Shown: positions 40,842 through 50,452 of the stretch, piece by piece | How positions within the stretch are numbered: the first letter of the stretch is position 1 | How the letters are laid out: every line of letters begins with the position of its first letter | Origin: Salinicola aestuarinus | Lineage (GTDB): Bacteria; Pseudomonadota; Gammaproteobacteria; Pseudomonadales; Halomonadaceae | Length of the DNA: 64,000 nucleotides | Direction: 5' to 3' | Assembly: GCF_003206645.1 (NCBI RefSeq) | Contig: NZ_PZJP01000008.1 | Coordinates: 433,999-497,998 of the forward strand | Notes under the pieces: model-generated | The model's database searches: none | Told to the model about the DNA's origin: nothing | The model's input: only the letters and a program-made list of their open reading frames with translations | Position numbers and translations under genes: made by a program

Positions 40842-42577
40842 GCCTTCTCCTGGAACTGAAGCTGATGAAGTGACGCGTAGGCACCGCCTTTTTCCAGCAG
40901 TTCAGCGTGACTGCCCATCTCGATCAGCTCGCCCTGCTCCATCACCACGATCCTATCGGCACGCTCGATGGTCGATAGCCGATGGGCGATGACGAACGTC
41001 GTCCGATCGCGACAGACCACCTCGAGGGCGCGCTGGATGTAGCGTTCGGATTCCGTATCGAGCGCCGAGGTCGCTTCGTCGAGTATCAGAATCGGGGCGT
41101 CCTTGAAGATTGCCCGAGCGATCGCCAGGCGCTGACGCTGCCCGCCGGAGAGCATCACGCCATTATCGCCGACCAGCGTGTCATAACCCTGCGGTAGTCG
41201 GTCGATGAACTCATGGGCGTAGGCGGCCTTGGCGGCCTCCACGACCGACTCGCGGCTCGATTCCGGGGCGCCGTAGGCGATGTTGTCGGCGATGGAAGTG
41301 TTGAACAGCGTCACCTGCTGCGAGACCAGCGCAATCTGCTGTCGCAGCGGGGAGAGCTGATACTCCTGAATATCGACGTCGTCGATCAGGATGCGACCCT
41401 CGGTGGGCCGGTAGAAGCGTGGCAGCAGCCCCATTAACGTGGATTTGCCGCTGCCCGAGCGCCCGACGATAGCGACCATCTCGCCCGCGGGCACCTCGAG
41501 GTTGATCTGCTTGACGGCTGCCGGCTGATCCTCGGCGTAGGCAAAGTCCACCCCTTCGAAACGCACGTTGCCGATCAGGCGGTCGGGATTCCGTTCGCCC
41601 TCGTCCACTTCCTTGGGCTGATCAAGCAGTCCGAAGAGTTCTTGGGACGCGGAGAGTCCTTTCTGAACGATGCTATTGACGTCGGTCAGCGAGCGGATCG
41701 GTTTGGCCAGGAGCGAAGCCGCGGTGATGAAGGCGACGAACTCACCCGGCGTCATGGTGTTCATCAGCTCGGGCGCCATCGCCAGCCAGACCAGCCCCGC
41801 CAGCGCCAGCGCCACCAGTAGCTGGATGACCGGAGTGCTGGTCGCCTTGGTCATCGCTATCTTGATGCTCTGCTCGCGATTGTAGTTGCTGGCCGCTTCG
41901 AACCGGCGTTTCTCGTACTCTTCCGCCCCATGAGTCCGCACGACGCGATACCCGCTGAGCGCCTCCGAAGCGACGTGCGTGACCTCCCCCATCGAGTTCT
42001 GGATACGATGCGAAATCTTGCGGAATCGCTTGCTGGTATAGCGCACCACCAGGCCGATCAGCGGGGTAACGGCCAGAAAAATCAGCGTCAGTACCCAGTT
42101 GGTCCACAGCAGATAACCGATCAGGCCGATGACGAAGAGGCCTTCCCTGAGAATCACGGTAATGGCGCTGGTGGCCGCGCCGGTCACCTGCTCGACGTGA
42201 TAGGTCACGCGCGAGATCAGATGCCCGCTCGAGTGCATGTCGAAAAAGCGCCCGGGCAGATGGAGCATATGATTGAACACGTTGCAGCGCAGCCGATGCA
42301 CCACGTTGCGCGCGACGTTGCTCATGAAGTACGTCCCGAGAAAGGTTCCCACCCCGCGGGCGGCGAACATGCCAATCACGAACAGCGGCAGGAAGTAGCG
42401 AAACGCGGCGTCCGGCTCCTGTATGCCGTCGATCAGCCGTTTCATCATCTCCGCAAGGGCCGTGCTCGAGGCGGCATAGATCGCATAGCCGACCACTGCC
42501 AGCGCGAAGGAGCGCCACTCCGTGCGGACGTATTCGAGAAGCTGACGATAGAGAGCCCAGCTGGAAAATCGTGACAC
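40838..42577 (-). CDS. msbA: Lipid A export ABC transporter MsbA
   Basis: Homodimeric flippase that moves lipid A-core across the inner membrane. Six-helix membrane domain (about 1-320) followed by one ATPase domain with Walker A GRSGSGKST, signature LSGGQRQRLAIARA, Walker B ILILDEATSALD and the H-loop VIAHRLST. 579 residues (E. coli 582). The start is GTG with GGAG 5 nt upstream. Co-transcribed with lpxK (GTGA overlap); comEC is 98 nt upstream. Confidence 0.95.
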   Translation of the reverse strand: MSRFSSWALYRQLLEYVRTEWRSFALAVVGYAIYAASSTALAEMMKRLIDGIQEPDAAFRYFLPLFVIGMFAARGVGTFLGTYFMSNVARNVVHRLRCNVFNHMLHLPGRFFDMHSSGHLISRVTYHVEQVTGAATSAITVILREGLFVIGLIGYLLWTNWVLTLIFLAVTPLIGLVVRYTSKRFRKISHRIQNSMGEVTHVASEALSGYRVVRTHGAEEYEKRRFEAASNYNREQSIKIAMTKATSTPVIQLLVALALAGLVWLAMAPELMNTMTPGEFVAFITAASLLAKPIRSLTDVNSIVQKGLSASQELFGLLDQPKEVDEGERNPDRLIGNVRFEGVDFAYAEDQPAAVKQINLEVPAGEMVAIVGRSGSGKSTLMGLLPRFYRPTEGRILIDDVDIQEYQLSPLRQQIALVSQQVTLFNTSIADNIAYGAPESSRESVVEAAKAAYAHEFIDRLPQGYDTLVGDNGVMLSGGQRQRLAIARAIFKDAPILILDEATSALDTESERYIQRALEVVCRDRTTFVIAHRLSTIERADRIVVMEQGELIEMGSHAELLEKGGAYASLHQLQFQEKA

Positions 42578-42675
42578 GGTAACTCCGTCCGACCGTGGAA
42601 AAAGAGCCCGGCCGAGAGCCGAGAGGCGCCCGCCGGCGCCGAGTCGAAGCCGACCGCTCTGCGGCTCGGGTGCGT

Positions 42676-45078
42676 TCAGGGGCTGGATTCTACCCCAACC
42701 GCTTCGCCCTCGACAGCGGACCGCCGCTGCCAGCCGGGCTTACGTCGGGTCTGAACGTCGATTCCCGATGGCGACAGCGTGAATCGCACGGCGCCGTCGA
42801 ACGCCGTATTCCAGATTCGACTGCCGGCCGCGACGAAGCGCGCCACGATCTCAGGGCTGGGATGATGGTACGGATTGCCCCGACCGCTGCTGAAGACCAC
42901 GTCCTGGGGTCTGCTGGCCGCGATGAAAGCCGGTGACGAGCTGCTGCGGCTACCGTGGTGTCCGGCGACAAGCAGATCGATGGGTGCCGTGCGCAGCGTA
43001 TCCAGCCACGCCTGCTCCTGAGCCGTACCCGCATCGCCGGTGATGAGTACACGATGCTGGCCCAGCGTAACGAGCAGCACGCAGGAGCGCGCATTGCGCG
43101 AAAGCCCCTCGACCGCCGCCGGCGGGGAGAGAAAGCGCCAGCTCGAGTTACCGTCCGCCCATCCGCTACCGGCCTGGCAGTGTCGCGAGGGCAGGCCCAG
43201 ATCATTGCCCGTCGGCGCCCACCATCGTGCGACGTGGTGCTCTGCTTTCAGTGCTTCGATGCCGCCGGCGTGATCGATGTCGCTATGAGTCACCACGACC
43301 GCATCGAATGTCTGGCCCGGTCCCCAGAGCGTCGAGGCCGGCATGAAACCACTGGAAAAGCGCGGACCGGTGTCCACCAGCACGCGCTGACGAGCGGTCT
43401 GGAGCTCGACAAGCTGCCCCTGACCGACATCGTGAACGGTCACCACCAGCGAGGCCTCGGCGGGCGTGGGCGTCTTCAACTGGAGCAGCGTGACCGCCAC
43501 CGCACCGCTCACGGCCAGGCGCCATCGGCCACGAAAACCTGGCAGTACCCACAGGGCGCCCCACAGCGCGAAGCCCAGCGCCAGGGGCAGGCGCTGGCTC
43601 GGTGTCGGCTCCCACAGCGGCATCAGATCCGCGGCGGTCGCCAGGGCACTCGCCAGACCGGCCACGAGCTGCTCGAATGGCCACCAGAGCATCGCCGCTA
43701 GCGGCGTCCAGACGATACCCAACCAGCCGACGAACCCCGCGGGCACCAAAGCGACACTCACCAGGGGTACCGCGATCAGGTTGACCAACGGGGCCGCCGG
43801 CGACAGACGTCCGAACGCCAGTAACACCGCTGCCGCCATCACCGGCGCCAGCAGCCACTGACTACGCAACAAACCGTAGCACCAGCCGACAACGCCTCGC
43901 GGTGCGCGTCGTCCGGACCAGGCAACGATCAGCACCCCTACCGCCGTGAAAGAGAGCCAGACACCCGGTCGCCACGGGGCAAGTGGATCCACCAGCAACA
44001 CCAGGGCGAGAGCCAGCCACCAGGCCTGCCACCAGCCAGGGGCATGGCGCCCACTCGCCGCCCACAACCCGACGCCGGCCATGATCGCCGCGCGCATGGC
44101 AGGGGGCTCGAAGCCGGCGAGCGCGGCGTAGCCGAACGCGGCCGCCCCAGCACCTAACCAGGGCCACAGCGCCATCCGCCAGGCAAACGGCTGCAACAAC
44201 CGCGACAGCGCGCGTAGTAGCCACAGCACCAGCGTGGCAACAAGTCCCACGTGGAGCCCGGAGATCACCATCAGATGGGTGGTGCCGGTGGCGTTGAGGA
44301 GCGCCCAGTCATTATCACTGAGTCGGTCCCCCGCCCCCAGGGTCAAGGCCGCCAGCCAGCGCTTGCCTCGGGGCGTGAGGTCGACGGCATCGAGACGACT
44401 CAACGCCTGCTGTCGAAGCGAGAATGGCGCCGCCTCGCGCCGAACGGCCTCGTCCTTGCGCACGTAGCCCAGGGCATCGATGCCCTCCCGCCAGAGCCAG
44501 GCGCCGTAATCGAAAGTGTCGAAGTTGGCGAAGCCGATGGGCTCGCGCAGGCGTGCCGTCAACACCCAGCGCTCCCCGTCGCGCAGTGCGGGCGCGCCAT
44601 ACCAGGAGAGCCTGACCTTGTGTAGCGGCGGGCAGTCTACCAGCGCCCCGGACGCACTCGACTGCGGCATGCAATCGCCGATAAGTAGCCGGAATCGGGT
44701 ACGCCCCGCCTCTACCTGAAGCGCTTGGATCTCCCCCTCGAGGCGAAAGTCACTGCCCGCCAGATCGCTCGGCAAGCGGCGGCTGACGTGATCCTGGACC
44801 TGCCAGTGGCAAAAAAGAAACGCCAATAGACAGAGCCCGACACCCCAGCGACGGCGCCACGCCGACAGTCCCAGCGACACCGCCAGCAGTAGCCAGACGA
44901 CGAGGACCCAAGAGCCATCGGGGCCAGCCCACAGGCGACCGAGCAGTGCGCCGGCCAGGGCCGCAAGCGCGACCGGCATCGCCAGTCCGCAGCGGGGATG
45001 AATGACCCTCGTGCTGACATCGACCGTCGGGACATCGACATCGACCGACGGTCCGTCGCGAGGGGCTCTGCCAGACAT
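42676..45078 (-). CDS. comEC: ComEC/Rec2 DNA-uptake channel
   Basis: Inner-membrane protein that takes up single-stranded DNA in natural transformation. Layout: N-terminal DUF4131 region (about 30-190), multi-helix Competence domain (about 215-480) with NATGTTHLMVISGLHVGLVA, and a C-terminal metallo-beta-lactamase-like nuclease domain (about 525-760) with VHDVGQGQ, THSDIDHAGG, ITGDAG and AGHHGS. 800 residues, so all domains are complete. The ATG has GAGG 7 nt upstream and diverges from the DUF2062 gene. Confidence 0.93.
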   Translation of the reverse strand: MSGRAPRDGPSVDVDVPTVDVSTRVIHPRCGLAMPVALAALAGALLGRLWAGPDGSWVLVVWLLLAVSLGLSAWRRRWGVGLCLLAFLFCHWQVQDHVSRRLPSDLAGSDFRLEGEIQALQVEAGRTRFRLLIGDCMPQSSASGALVDCPPLHKVRLSWYGAPALRDGERWVLTARLREPIGFANFDTFDYGAWLWREGIDALGYVRKDEAVRREAAPFSLRQQALSRLDAVDLTPRGKRWLAALTLGAGDRLSDNDWALLNATGTTHLMVISGLHVGLVATLVLWLLRALSRLLQPFAWRMALWPWLGAGAAAFGYAALAGFEPPAMRAAIMAGVGLWAASGRHAPGWWQAWWLALALVLLVDPLAPWRPGVWLSFTAVGVLIVAWSGRRAPRGVVGWCYGLLRSQWLLAPVMAAAVLLAFGRLSPAAPLVNLIAVPLVSVALVPAGFVGWLGIVWTPLAAMLWWPFEQLVAGLASALATAADLMPLWEPTPSQRLPLALGFALWGALWVLPGFRGRWRLAVSGAVAVTLLQLKTPTPAEASLVVTVHDVGQGQLVELQTARQRVLVDTGPRFSSGFMPASTLWGPGQTFDAVVVTHSDIDHAGGIEALKAEHHVARWWAPTGNDLGLPSRHCQAGSGWADGNSSWRFLSPPAAVEGLSRNARSCVLLVTLGQHRVLITGDAGTAQEQAWLDTLRTAPIDLLVAGHHGSRSSSSPAFIAASRPQDVVFSSGRGNPYHHPSPEIVARFVAAGSRIWNTAFDGAVRFTLSPSGIDVQTRRKPGWQRRSAVEGEAVGVESSP

Positions 45079-45134
45079 GGCGAGACCTCAGCGTTGTATG
45101 GATAATGGACCGACTTCGTACAGCGAGCGGCCCC

Positions 45135-45665
45135 ATGTCTCGTCGATGGCTACAACGCTTCGTCCCTACCCGAGAGAAATTGCAGCACGCTCGCTCACTG
45201 CGCTTCATGCGGCACTGGCTCGACGATCCGGCGCTCTGGGTGCTGACCCGACGTAGTGTCGCCGGCGCCTGCACGGTGGGGCTCTTCGCCGCCATGCTGC
45301 CGATCCCTTTTCAGATGGTTCTGGCAGCGGTTGGCGCGTATGGCTTTCGCGGCAACCTGCCGCTGGCCGTGAGCCTTGTCTGGCTCACCAACCCGCTGAC
45401 CATGCCGGTGATTTTCTACTTCAATTACCGGGTCGGCGCCTGGCTGCTCGACTACCCGGCTCGCGAGGTGCCCCAGCACATCAGTACCGCCTGGATCGCC
45501 GACCAGATGGCGCATGTCGTGGTGCCGCTCTACGTCGGCTCGGTCGTCGTCGGGCTACTGCTGGCCTTGATCAGCAACGTTCTCGTGCGGCTGATCTGGC
45601 GCTGGCAAATCGCCCGGAGCTGGCGCCGTCGCGCCCGCCGGCGCCAGCGTCGGCAACCGCGCTGA
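45135..45665 (+). CDS. DUF2062 membrane protein
   Basis: A 176-residue inner-membrane protein of the DUF2062 family. MSRRWLQRFVPTREK-type start, then VGLFAAMLPIPFQMVLAAVGAY, the conserved NLPLAVSLVWLTNPLTMPVIFYFNY block, and a last helix before an Arg-rich tail (SWRRRARRRQRRQPR). Function unknown. The ATG at 45135 matches family N-termini; an in-frame ATG at 45105 would add ten residues. It diverges from comEC, as it does in Pseudomonas. Confidence 0.88.
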   Translation: MSRRWLQRFVPTREKLQHARSLRFMRHWLDDPALWVLTRRSVAGACTVGLFAAMLPIPFQMVLAAVGAYGFRGNLPLAVSLVWLTNPLTMPVIFYFNYRVGAWLLDYPAREVPQHISTAWIADQMAHVVVPLYVGSVVVGLLLALISNVLVRLIWRWQIARSWRRRARRRQRRQPR

Positions 45666-45703
45666 TCGCGGCGAATCCCCCCGCCTGCCACCCACCAACG
45701 AAA

Positions 45704-45739
45704 ACGCCGCCCTGGACTGTTGATCGTCCAGGGCGGCGT
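45704..45739. terminator. Terminator between DUF2062 gene and lolD
   Basis: A perfect 14-bp stem (45704-45717 with 45726-45739) with an 8-nt loop between convergent genes. On the minus strand it ends in TTTT, so it mainly serves lolD; the plus-strand tail is only weakly T-rich. Confidence 0.75.
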
Positions 45740-45823
45740 CATCTTGAGTGAGGCTGGCTAGCGCATCACGCAAGTCAGGTCGGCAAGCGCTCGCGTGGCG
45801 ACGGCTAGCCGCCTTTGAGTGGA

Positions 45824-46540
45824 CTAGGCGGCGGAGAGTTTGCCCTGATCCAGACGCAGCATACGATCCTGGTGAGCCGCCAGCGATAGGTCGTGGGTGA
45901 CCACGACAAAGGCGCACTCGGTGGTCGCGGCCAGTTCGTCCATCATCGCCAGGATATTGCCAGCGGTGGTCTGATCGAGATTGCCGGTGGGTTCGTCCAT
46001 CAACACCAGGCTCGGATCGGTGACCAGCGCGCGGGCTATGGCGACGCGCTGGCGCTCGCCGCCAGAGAGCTCACCGGGCTTATGGGTACCGCGAGGGCCC
46101 ATGCCCACCCGCTCGAGCAGCGCCATGGCCCGCTGGGTCGCCGCCTTGCGCGACTGACCGCGCACGATCAGCGGCAGGGCGACGTTCTCCGCCGCGGTGA
46201 ACTCCGCCAGCAGATGGTGGAACTGATAGACGAAGCCGATATACCGATTGCGAAACCGACCGAGGTCCGCCTCGTTCAGGCCGGCGAGCGACTGGCCGCC
46301 GATGATGACCTCGCCGCCGGAGGGGCGATCGAGCCCACCCAGCAGGTTGAGCAGCGTCGTCTTCCCTGACCCGGAGCTGCCTACTACGGCCACGCGCTCC
46401 CCGGCTCGTACCTCGAAGTCGAGATGGTCGAGCACGGTCAGGTTCTGAGGCCCTTCGCTATAGGTTCGAGTGAGTTGACGACAGTCGAGCATGATGGCGC
46501 TTTCCTTGGTCCCGCGAGGCTTGAGATCGGGTTCATTCAT
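45824..46540 (-). CDS. lolD: Lipoprotein-releasing ABC transporter ATPase LolD
   Basis: ATPase that powers release of outer-membrane lipoproteins to LolA. Walker [10 protein letters not shown] near 54-62, the LolD-type [20 protein letters not shown] stretch, signature [15 protein letters not shown] and Walker [13 protein letters not shown]. 238 residues. The ATG overlaps the lolC stop by 8 nt (ATGAATGA). Confidence 0.94.
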   Translation of the reverse strand: MNEPDLKPRGTKESAIMLDCRQLTRTYSEGPQNLTVLDHLDFEVRAGERVAVVGSSGSGKTTLLNLLGGLDRPSGGEVIIGGQSLAGLNEADLGRFRNRYIGFVYQFHHLLAEFTAAENVALPLIVRGQSRKAATQRAMALLERVGMGPRGTHKPGELSGGERQRVAIARALVTDPSLVLMDEPTGNLDQTTAGNILAMMDELAATTECAFVVVTHDLSLAAHQDRMLRLDQGKLSAA

Positions 46541-47774
46541 AGCGCAACACCTCCGCCGGCTGAATACGCGCCGCTCGCCACGCGGGATAGAGCGTCGACA
46601 AGAACGTCAGCCCGAAAGCGCTGGAGATGATGACACCGACGTCGCTCCACTCGAGCCGTGACGGCAGGTAGCTGATGAAGTAGACGTTGGGATCGAGGAA
46701 CTGAATACCGGTGACCGACTGCACCCAGGCGATGATGTCGGAGATACTCAACGCCAGCGCGATACCGGCGACCACACCGATCACCATGCCGATGATTCCG
46801 ATCGCCATTCCCTGCACCACGAAGATGCCCATGATCGATTTGGGCGTCGCCCCGATGGTGCGCAGAATCGCGATATCGGCATGCTTGTCAGTGACCACCA
46901 TGACCAGCGTCGAGACGATGTTGAACGCCGCTACCGCCACGATGACCATCAGCAACAGGCCGATCATGTGCTTCTCCATCTGGATCGCCTGGAACAGGTT
47001 GCCGTGGGTGTAGGTCCAGTCCAACCCGCGATAGCCGGCGCCGAGCGAGGAGACGATATCCCGCGTCACCGGGCCGGCCTCAAACAGATCGTCGAGTTCG
47101 AGTCGCAATCCATCGACGTTGTCGCCCATCCGCGCCAGCGTCTGCATGTCACCGATGCTCGCGTAGGCCAGATTGGCATCGAGATCGGCCCCCACGCTGA
47201 AAATACCGCTGACGGTGAAGCGCTTGAGTCTCGGGAAGACGCCCCCCGGCGTGATCGAGGCCTCCGGCACCAGCAGCGTGACGCGGTCACCGACGCCAAC
47301 GCCGAGGTTGCGAGCCAGCAGGCTCCCCAGCACCACGTTCCAGCTGCCGTTGCTCAAATCGTCGAGGCTGCCCGCTTGCATGTGCTGATCGATGATCGAG
47401 ACGTGACGCTCGAACGACGGTTCGACGCCGGTGACCATCGCCCCCTGGGTGCGCCCCTGAGCAGAGAACATGCCCTGCTGTTCCACATAAGGCGCTACCG
47501 CCTGAACGTGACGGTGCTGGCTGACCCGTTCGGCCAGGGCTTTCCAGTCGCGCATGCCGCCCTGTTCCTCGATCCGGCTGTGCGGCACCATGCCCAGCAC
47601 GCGGGAGCGCAGCTCGTGGTCGAAGCCGTTCATGACCGACAGCACCAGGATGAGCACCGCGACGCCGAGCGCAAGTCCGAGCATCGACGTCAGAGAGATG
47701 AAAGAGATGAAGTGATTGCGTCGTTTGGCCCTGACGTATCTCAGGCCCAACAGAAAGGGTAATCGGTCGAGCAT
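46533..47774 (-). CDS. lolC: Lipoprotein-releasing permease LolC/LolE family
   Basis: Inner-membrane permease with four helices and a large periplasmic domain: first helix around 28-50 (FISLTSMLGLALGVAVLILVLSVMNGF region), three more in the C-terminal FtsX domain, and the conserved last segment [18 protein letters not shown]. 413 residues from ATG 47774 (LDRLPFLLGLRYVRAKRRNHF is the LolC start). Only one permease gene accompanies lolD here, unlike E. coli lolCDE, so the pair may work as LolF-type homodimer or use a lolE elsewhere. Confidence 0.92.
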   Translation of the reverse strand: MLDRLPFLLGLRYVRAKRRNHFISFISLTSMLGLALGVAVLILVLSVMNGFDHELRSRVLGMVPHSRIEEQGGMRDWKALAERVSQHRHVQAVAPYVEQQGMFSAQGRTQGAMVTGVEPSFERHVSIIDQHMQAGSLDDLSNGSWNVVLGSLLARNLGVGVGDRVTLLVPEASITPGGVFPRLKRFTVSGIFSVGADLDANLAYASIGDMQTLARMGDNVDGLRLELDDLFEAGPVTRDIVSSLGAGYRGLDWTYTHGNLFQAIQMEKHMIGLLLMVIVAVAAFNIVSTLVMVVTDKHADIAILRTIGATPKSIMGIFVVQGMAIGIIGMVIGVVAGIALALSISDIIAWVQSVTGIQFLDPNVYFISYLPSRLEWSDVGVIISSAFGLTFLSTLYPAWRAARIQPAEVLRYE

Positions 47775-47948
47775 TGGAGTCGCATCCTTGTCAGCAGCGG
47801 GCCATGTTACGGGTTTTACCCCCGGCCGCAAACGCCTGGGTCAGCCCATCGACCGACGCACCGAGTACCGGGTGGCGTCGTGTGCAGCGATCTCGTCGTT
47901 GAACGCTCTCAGCCCCTGTGACAGGCGGCCCATCCCGGGACCTCGACC

Positions 47949-47977
47949 TTTGCATCGCTGGCATCAGGCCCTACAAT
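47949..47977 (+). promoter_or_regulatory. aguA: Candidate sigma70 promoter of aguA
   Basis: TTTGCA (47949-47954), a 17-nt spacer and TACAAT (47972-47977), giving a leader of about 65 nt. The rest of the 274-nt lolC-aguA gap shows nothing else clear. Confidence 0.5.
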
Positions 47978-48048
47978 TCCGCCCCGCGAGCCGGCCGCAC
48001 TGACGACGGTTCAGCGCCTTAGACGATGACGCCCCATGGAGACCTGTC

Positions 48049-49125
48049 ATGTCACTACGCCTGCTTCCCGAGTGGCATCCACAGGACGCCATCCAACTCA
48101 CCTGGCCAACGCCGAGCAGCGACTGGGCGCCGATGATCGAGTCTATCGAAGCCACACTGGAATCGATGGTGGTTGCGATCGCGCGCTATCAGCGCGTACT
48201 CATCACGGTCCATGACAGCATCCAGCGCCATCGCCTTGCCTCACGCTTCGAGCATCTGGGCGTCCCGGCGTCCCGGCGACACTTCATCATCGCCGAGAGT
48301 GATGATACCTGGGCACGAGACCATGGCCCCCTTGCCATCGAACGCGACGGTCACCTGACGCTTCTGGATTTCACCTTCACCGGCTGGGGCGGCAAATTCC
48401 CCGCCGAGCGCGACAACCGTCTATCGCGGTCGCTTGCCGACGCCAATGTCTTCGACGTCCCTCTCGAGACCCGCGACTGGGTGCTCGAAGGCGGAGGCGT
48501 CGAATCCGACGGCGAGGGGACACTGCTGACCACCAGCGCGTGCCTGCTCAACCCCAATCGCAATCCGGCGGAGACACGAGCGTCGATCGAGAGACGCTTG
48601 CAAGTCGACTTTGGCGTCTCTCGAGTGCTCTGGCTTGAAAACGGCCATCTCGAGGGTGACGACACCGATAGCCACATCGACACGCTGGCACGCTTCTGCG
48701 ACCCGTCGACCATCGCCTATGTGCGATGCGACGACCCGGAAGATCCTCACTATGCGGCACTCAAGGCAATGGAAGCGGAGCTTGAAGCGCTCAGCCGGGA
48801 GGATGGATCGACCTATCGACTACTGGCACTCCCCTGGCCGAAGGCCTGTTTCGACCCCGACGATGGCCATCGACTCCCGGCGACCTACGCGAACTTCCTG
48901 ATCCTCAACGGTGCCGTGCTGGTGCCGACCTACGCCGATCCCGCGGATGTGCACGCGCTCAACGTGCTTCACGACGCCTTTCCGGGCCGCGACATCGTGC
49001 CTATCGACTGCCGCTCGGTGATCCGTCAGCACGGCAGCCTGCACTGCCTGACCATGCAACTGCCGCGAGGCACTCTGTCAGCTACCTCGGATCACTTCAT
49101 TGAGGGCGCCACGCCTTCGCCCTGA
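48049..49125 (+). CDS. aguA: Agmatine deiminase
   Basis: Converts agmatine to N-carbamoylputrescine and ammonia. Porphyromonas-type arginine-deiminase family: TWARDHGPLAI, EGGGVESDGEGTLL, GHLEGDDTDSHIDTLARF (catalytic His) and the nucleophile Cys333 in SLHCLTMQLPRG. 358 residues, typical. GGAGA lies 6 nt before the ATG. aguB follows after 174 nt on the same strand, so the two make the two-step agmatine route to putrescine. Confidence 0.94.
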   Translation: MSLRLLPEWHPQDAIQLTWPTPSSDWAPMIESIEATLESMVVAIARYQRVLITVHDSIQRHRLASRFEHLGVPASRRHFIIAESDDTWARDHGPLAIERDGHLTLLDFTFTGWGGKFPAERDNRLSRSLADANVFDVPLETRDWVLEGGGVESDGEGTLLTTSACLLNPNRNPAETRASIERRLQVDFGVSRVLWLENGHLEGDDTDSHIDTLARFCDPSTIAYVRCDDPEDPHYAALKAMEAELEALSREDGSTYRLLALPWPKACFDPDDGHRLPATYANFLILNGAVLVPTYADPADVHALNVLHDAFPGRDIVPIDCRSVIRQHGSLHCLTMQLPRGTLSATSDHFIEGATPSP

Positions 49126-49299
49126 CCGTCAATCAGTGCCCGGTTCGAAAAACCTGTAGCCACCCACACCGGGCGTCGCATTCATCCAAGTAAGCCGTGG
49201 CTGCCCATCGATTCACCGACGTTTTCCGGTAGGATCAGTGCGGCGTTACCGGGGCGCGAATGGCGCCACCATCGATATAGCCTGTCGGGAGGAGACCGC

Positions 49300-50199
49300 A
49301 TGGCCAAGACACTCAAGGTAGGCCTGGTTCAACAGCAGGCCTGGCCGGACAAACAGCAAAGCCTGGCAGTCAGCGAAGCCGCGATTCGCGAGCTCGCCGA
49401 ACAGGGTGCCGAGCTGGTGCTGCTTCAGGAGCTCCACGCCACTCACTACTTCTGTCAGTGCGAGGATGCCGACCTCTTCGATCTCGCCGAGCCGCTCGAC
49501 GGTCCGACGGCGCAGCGACTCGAAGCGTTGGCCAGCGCTCTCGACATCGTCATTGTCGGCTCGATCTTCGAACGCCGCGCCCCCGGGATCTATCACAATA
49601 CCGCCGTGGTAATGGATAAGGCGCAGGGGCGCGTCGGACACTACCGCAAGATGCACATCCCCGACGACCCGGGCTTCTACGAGAAGTTCTACTTCACGCC
49701 AGGAGACGGGGACGACAAGCAAGGGTTCGAGCCGATCGACACCTCGGTGGGCCGCCTCGGCGTACTGGTGTGTTGGGATCAGTGGTACCCCGAGGCGGCG
49801 CGACTCATGGCGCTGGCCGGTGCGGACCTGCTGCTGTACCCCACCGCTATCGGCTGGCACCCGCCCGACGACCAGCCCGAGAAACTGCGCCAGAAAGAGG
49901 CCTGGACTCTCATCCAGCGCTCTCATGGCGTGGCCAACGGTCTCCCGGTCATTGTCGCCAACCGTGTCGGCCATGAGCCCGACCTGACCCAGGTCAGCGC
50001 CGGCATCGATTTCTGGGGTGGCAGCTTCATCTGTGGCCCCCAGGGCGAACTTCTGGCCCACGCCGGTGAAGCGAGCGAAAACTTGCTAGTGGAAGTGGAC
50101 CTATCGAAAAGCGAGCAGGTGCGTCGCATGTGGCCCTACCTCAGGGACCGGCGTGTCGATGCCTACGGCGATCTCACCAAGCGCTATCGCGACCGCTAG
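49300..50199 (+). CDS. aguB: N-carbamoylputrescine amidase
   Basis: Nitrilase-superfamily amidohydrolase releasing putrescine, CO2 and ammonia. The catalytic triad is Glu44 (LLQELHAT), Lys117 (HYRKMHIPDD) and Cys158 (VLVCWDQWYPEAAR). The PGFYEKFYFTPGD and FWGGSFICGPQGE segments are specific to the AguB/CPA branch. 299 residues. GGGAGGAG before the ATG is a good ribosome-binding site. Works on the product of aguA upstream. Confidence 0.94.
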   Translation: MAKTLKVGLVQQQAWPDKQQSLAVSEAAIRELAEQGAELVLLQELHATHYFCQCEDADLFDLAEPLDGPTAQRLEALASALDIVIVGSIFERRAPGIYHNTAVVMDKAQGRVGHYRKMHIPDDPGFYEKFYFTPGDGDDKQGFEPIDTSVGRLGVLVCWDQWYPEAARLMALAGADLLLYPTAIGWHPPDDQPEKLRQKEAWTLIQRSHGVANGLPVIVANRVGHEPDLTQVSAGIDFWGGSFICGPQGELLAHAGEASENLLVEVDLSKSEQVRRMWPYLRDRRVDAYGDLTKRYRDR

Positions 50200-50261
50200 G
50201 GGACCCGGCGGCAATCGCCGCCGCCATCTCGGTGCAACCAGCCTTTGCCCCACCTAGTCAT

Positions 50262-50294
50262 GCCCGACCCGGACATCAGTCGTCAGGGTCGGGC
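50262..50294 (+). terminator. Hairpin after aguB
   Basis: A 9-bp perfect GC-rich stem (50262-50270 with 50286-50294), 63 nt after the aguB stop. There is no T-run, so it may be a processing hairpin or an imperfect terminator. Confidence 0.4.
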
Positions 50295-50420
50295 GTGTGC
50301 GTCGTCCACGGCACTGTCCGGTAGCCGATAGGCGATCAGTCCGGCACCGATCGCCGCTGTCAAGACGTCATGTCACGTCCGCCATCGATTGCCTCTTTCG
50401 CCAGCGGCCCGGTTAACCTT

Positions 50421-50440
50421 AATATAACGGTATAACTGCA
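50421..50440. promoter_or_regulatory. AT-rich site upstream of the Tus-like gene (candidate Ter/operator)
   Basis: AATATAACGGTATAACTGCA lies 13-32 nt before the tus-like ATG and contains TATAAC twice. The right part (TATAACT) resembles the TGTAACT core of E. coli Ter sites, roughly half of the 19-23 bp matching. In E. coli a Ter site overlaps the tus promoter and mediates autorepression. It could instead simply be a -10 region. Confidence 0.3.
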
Positions 50441-50452
50441 ATCGAGACCGCC

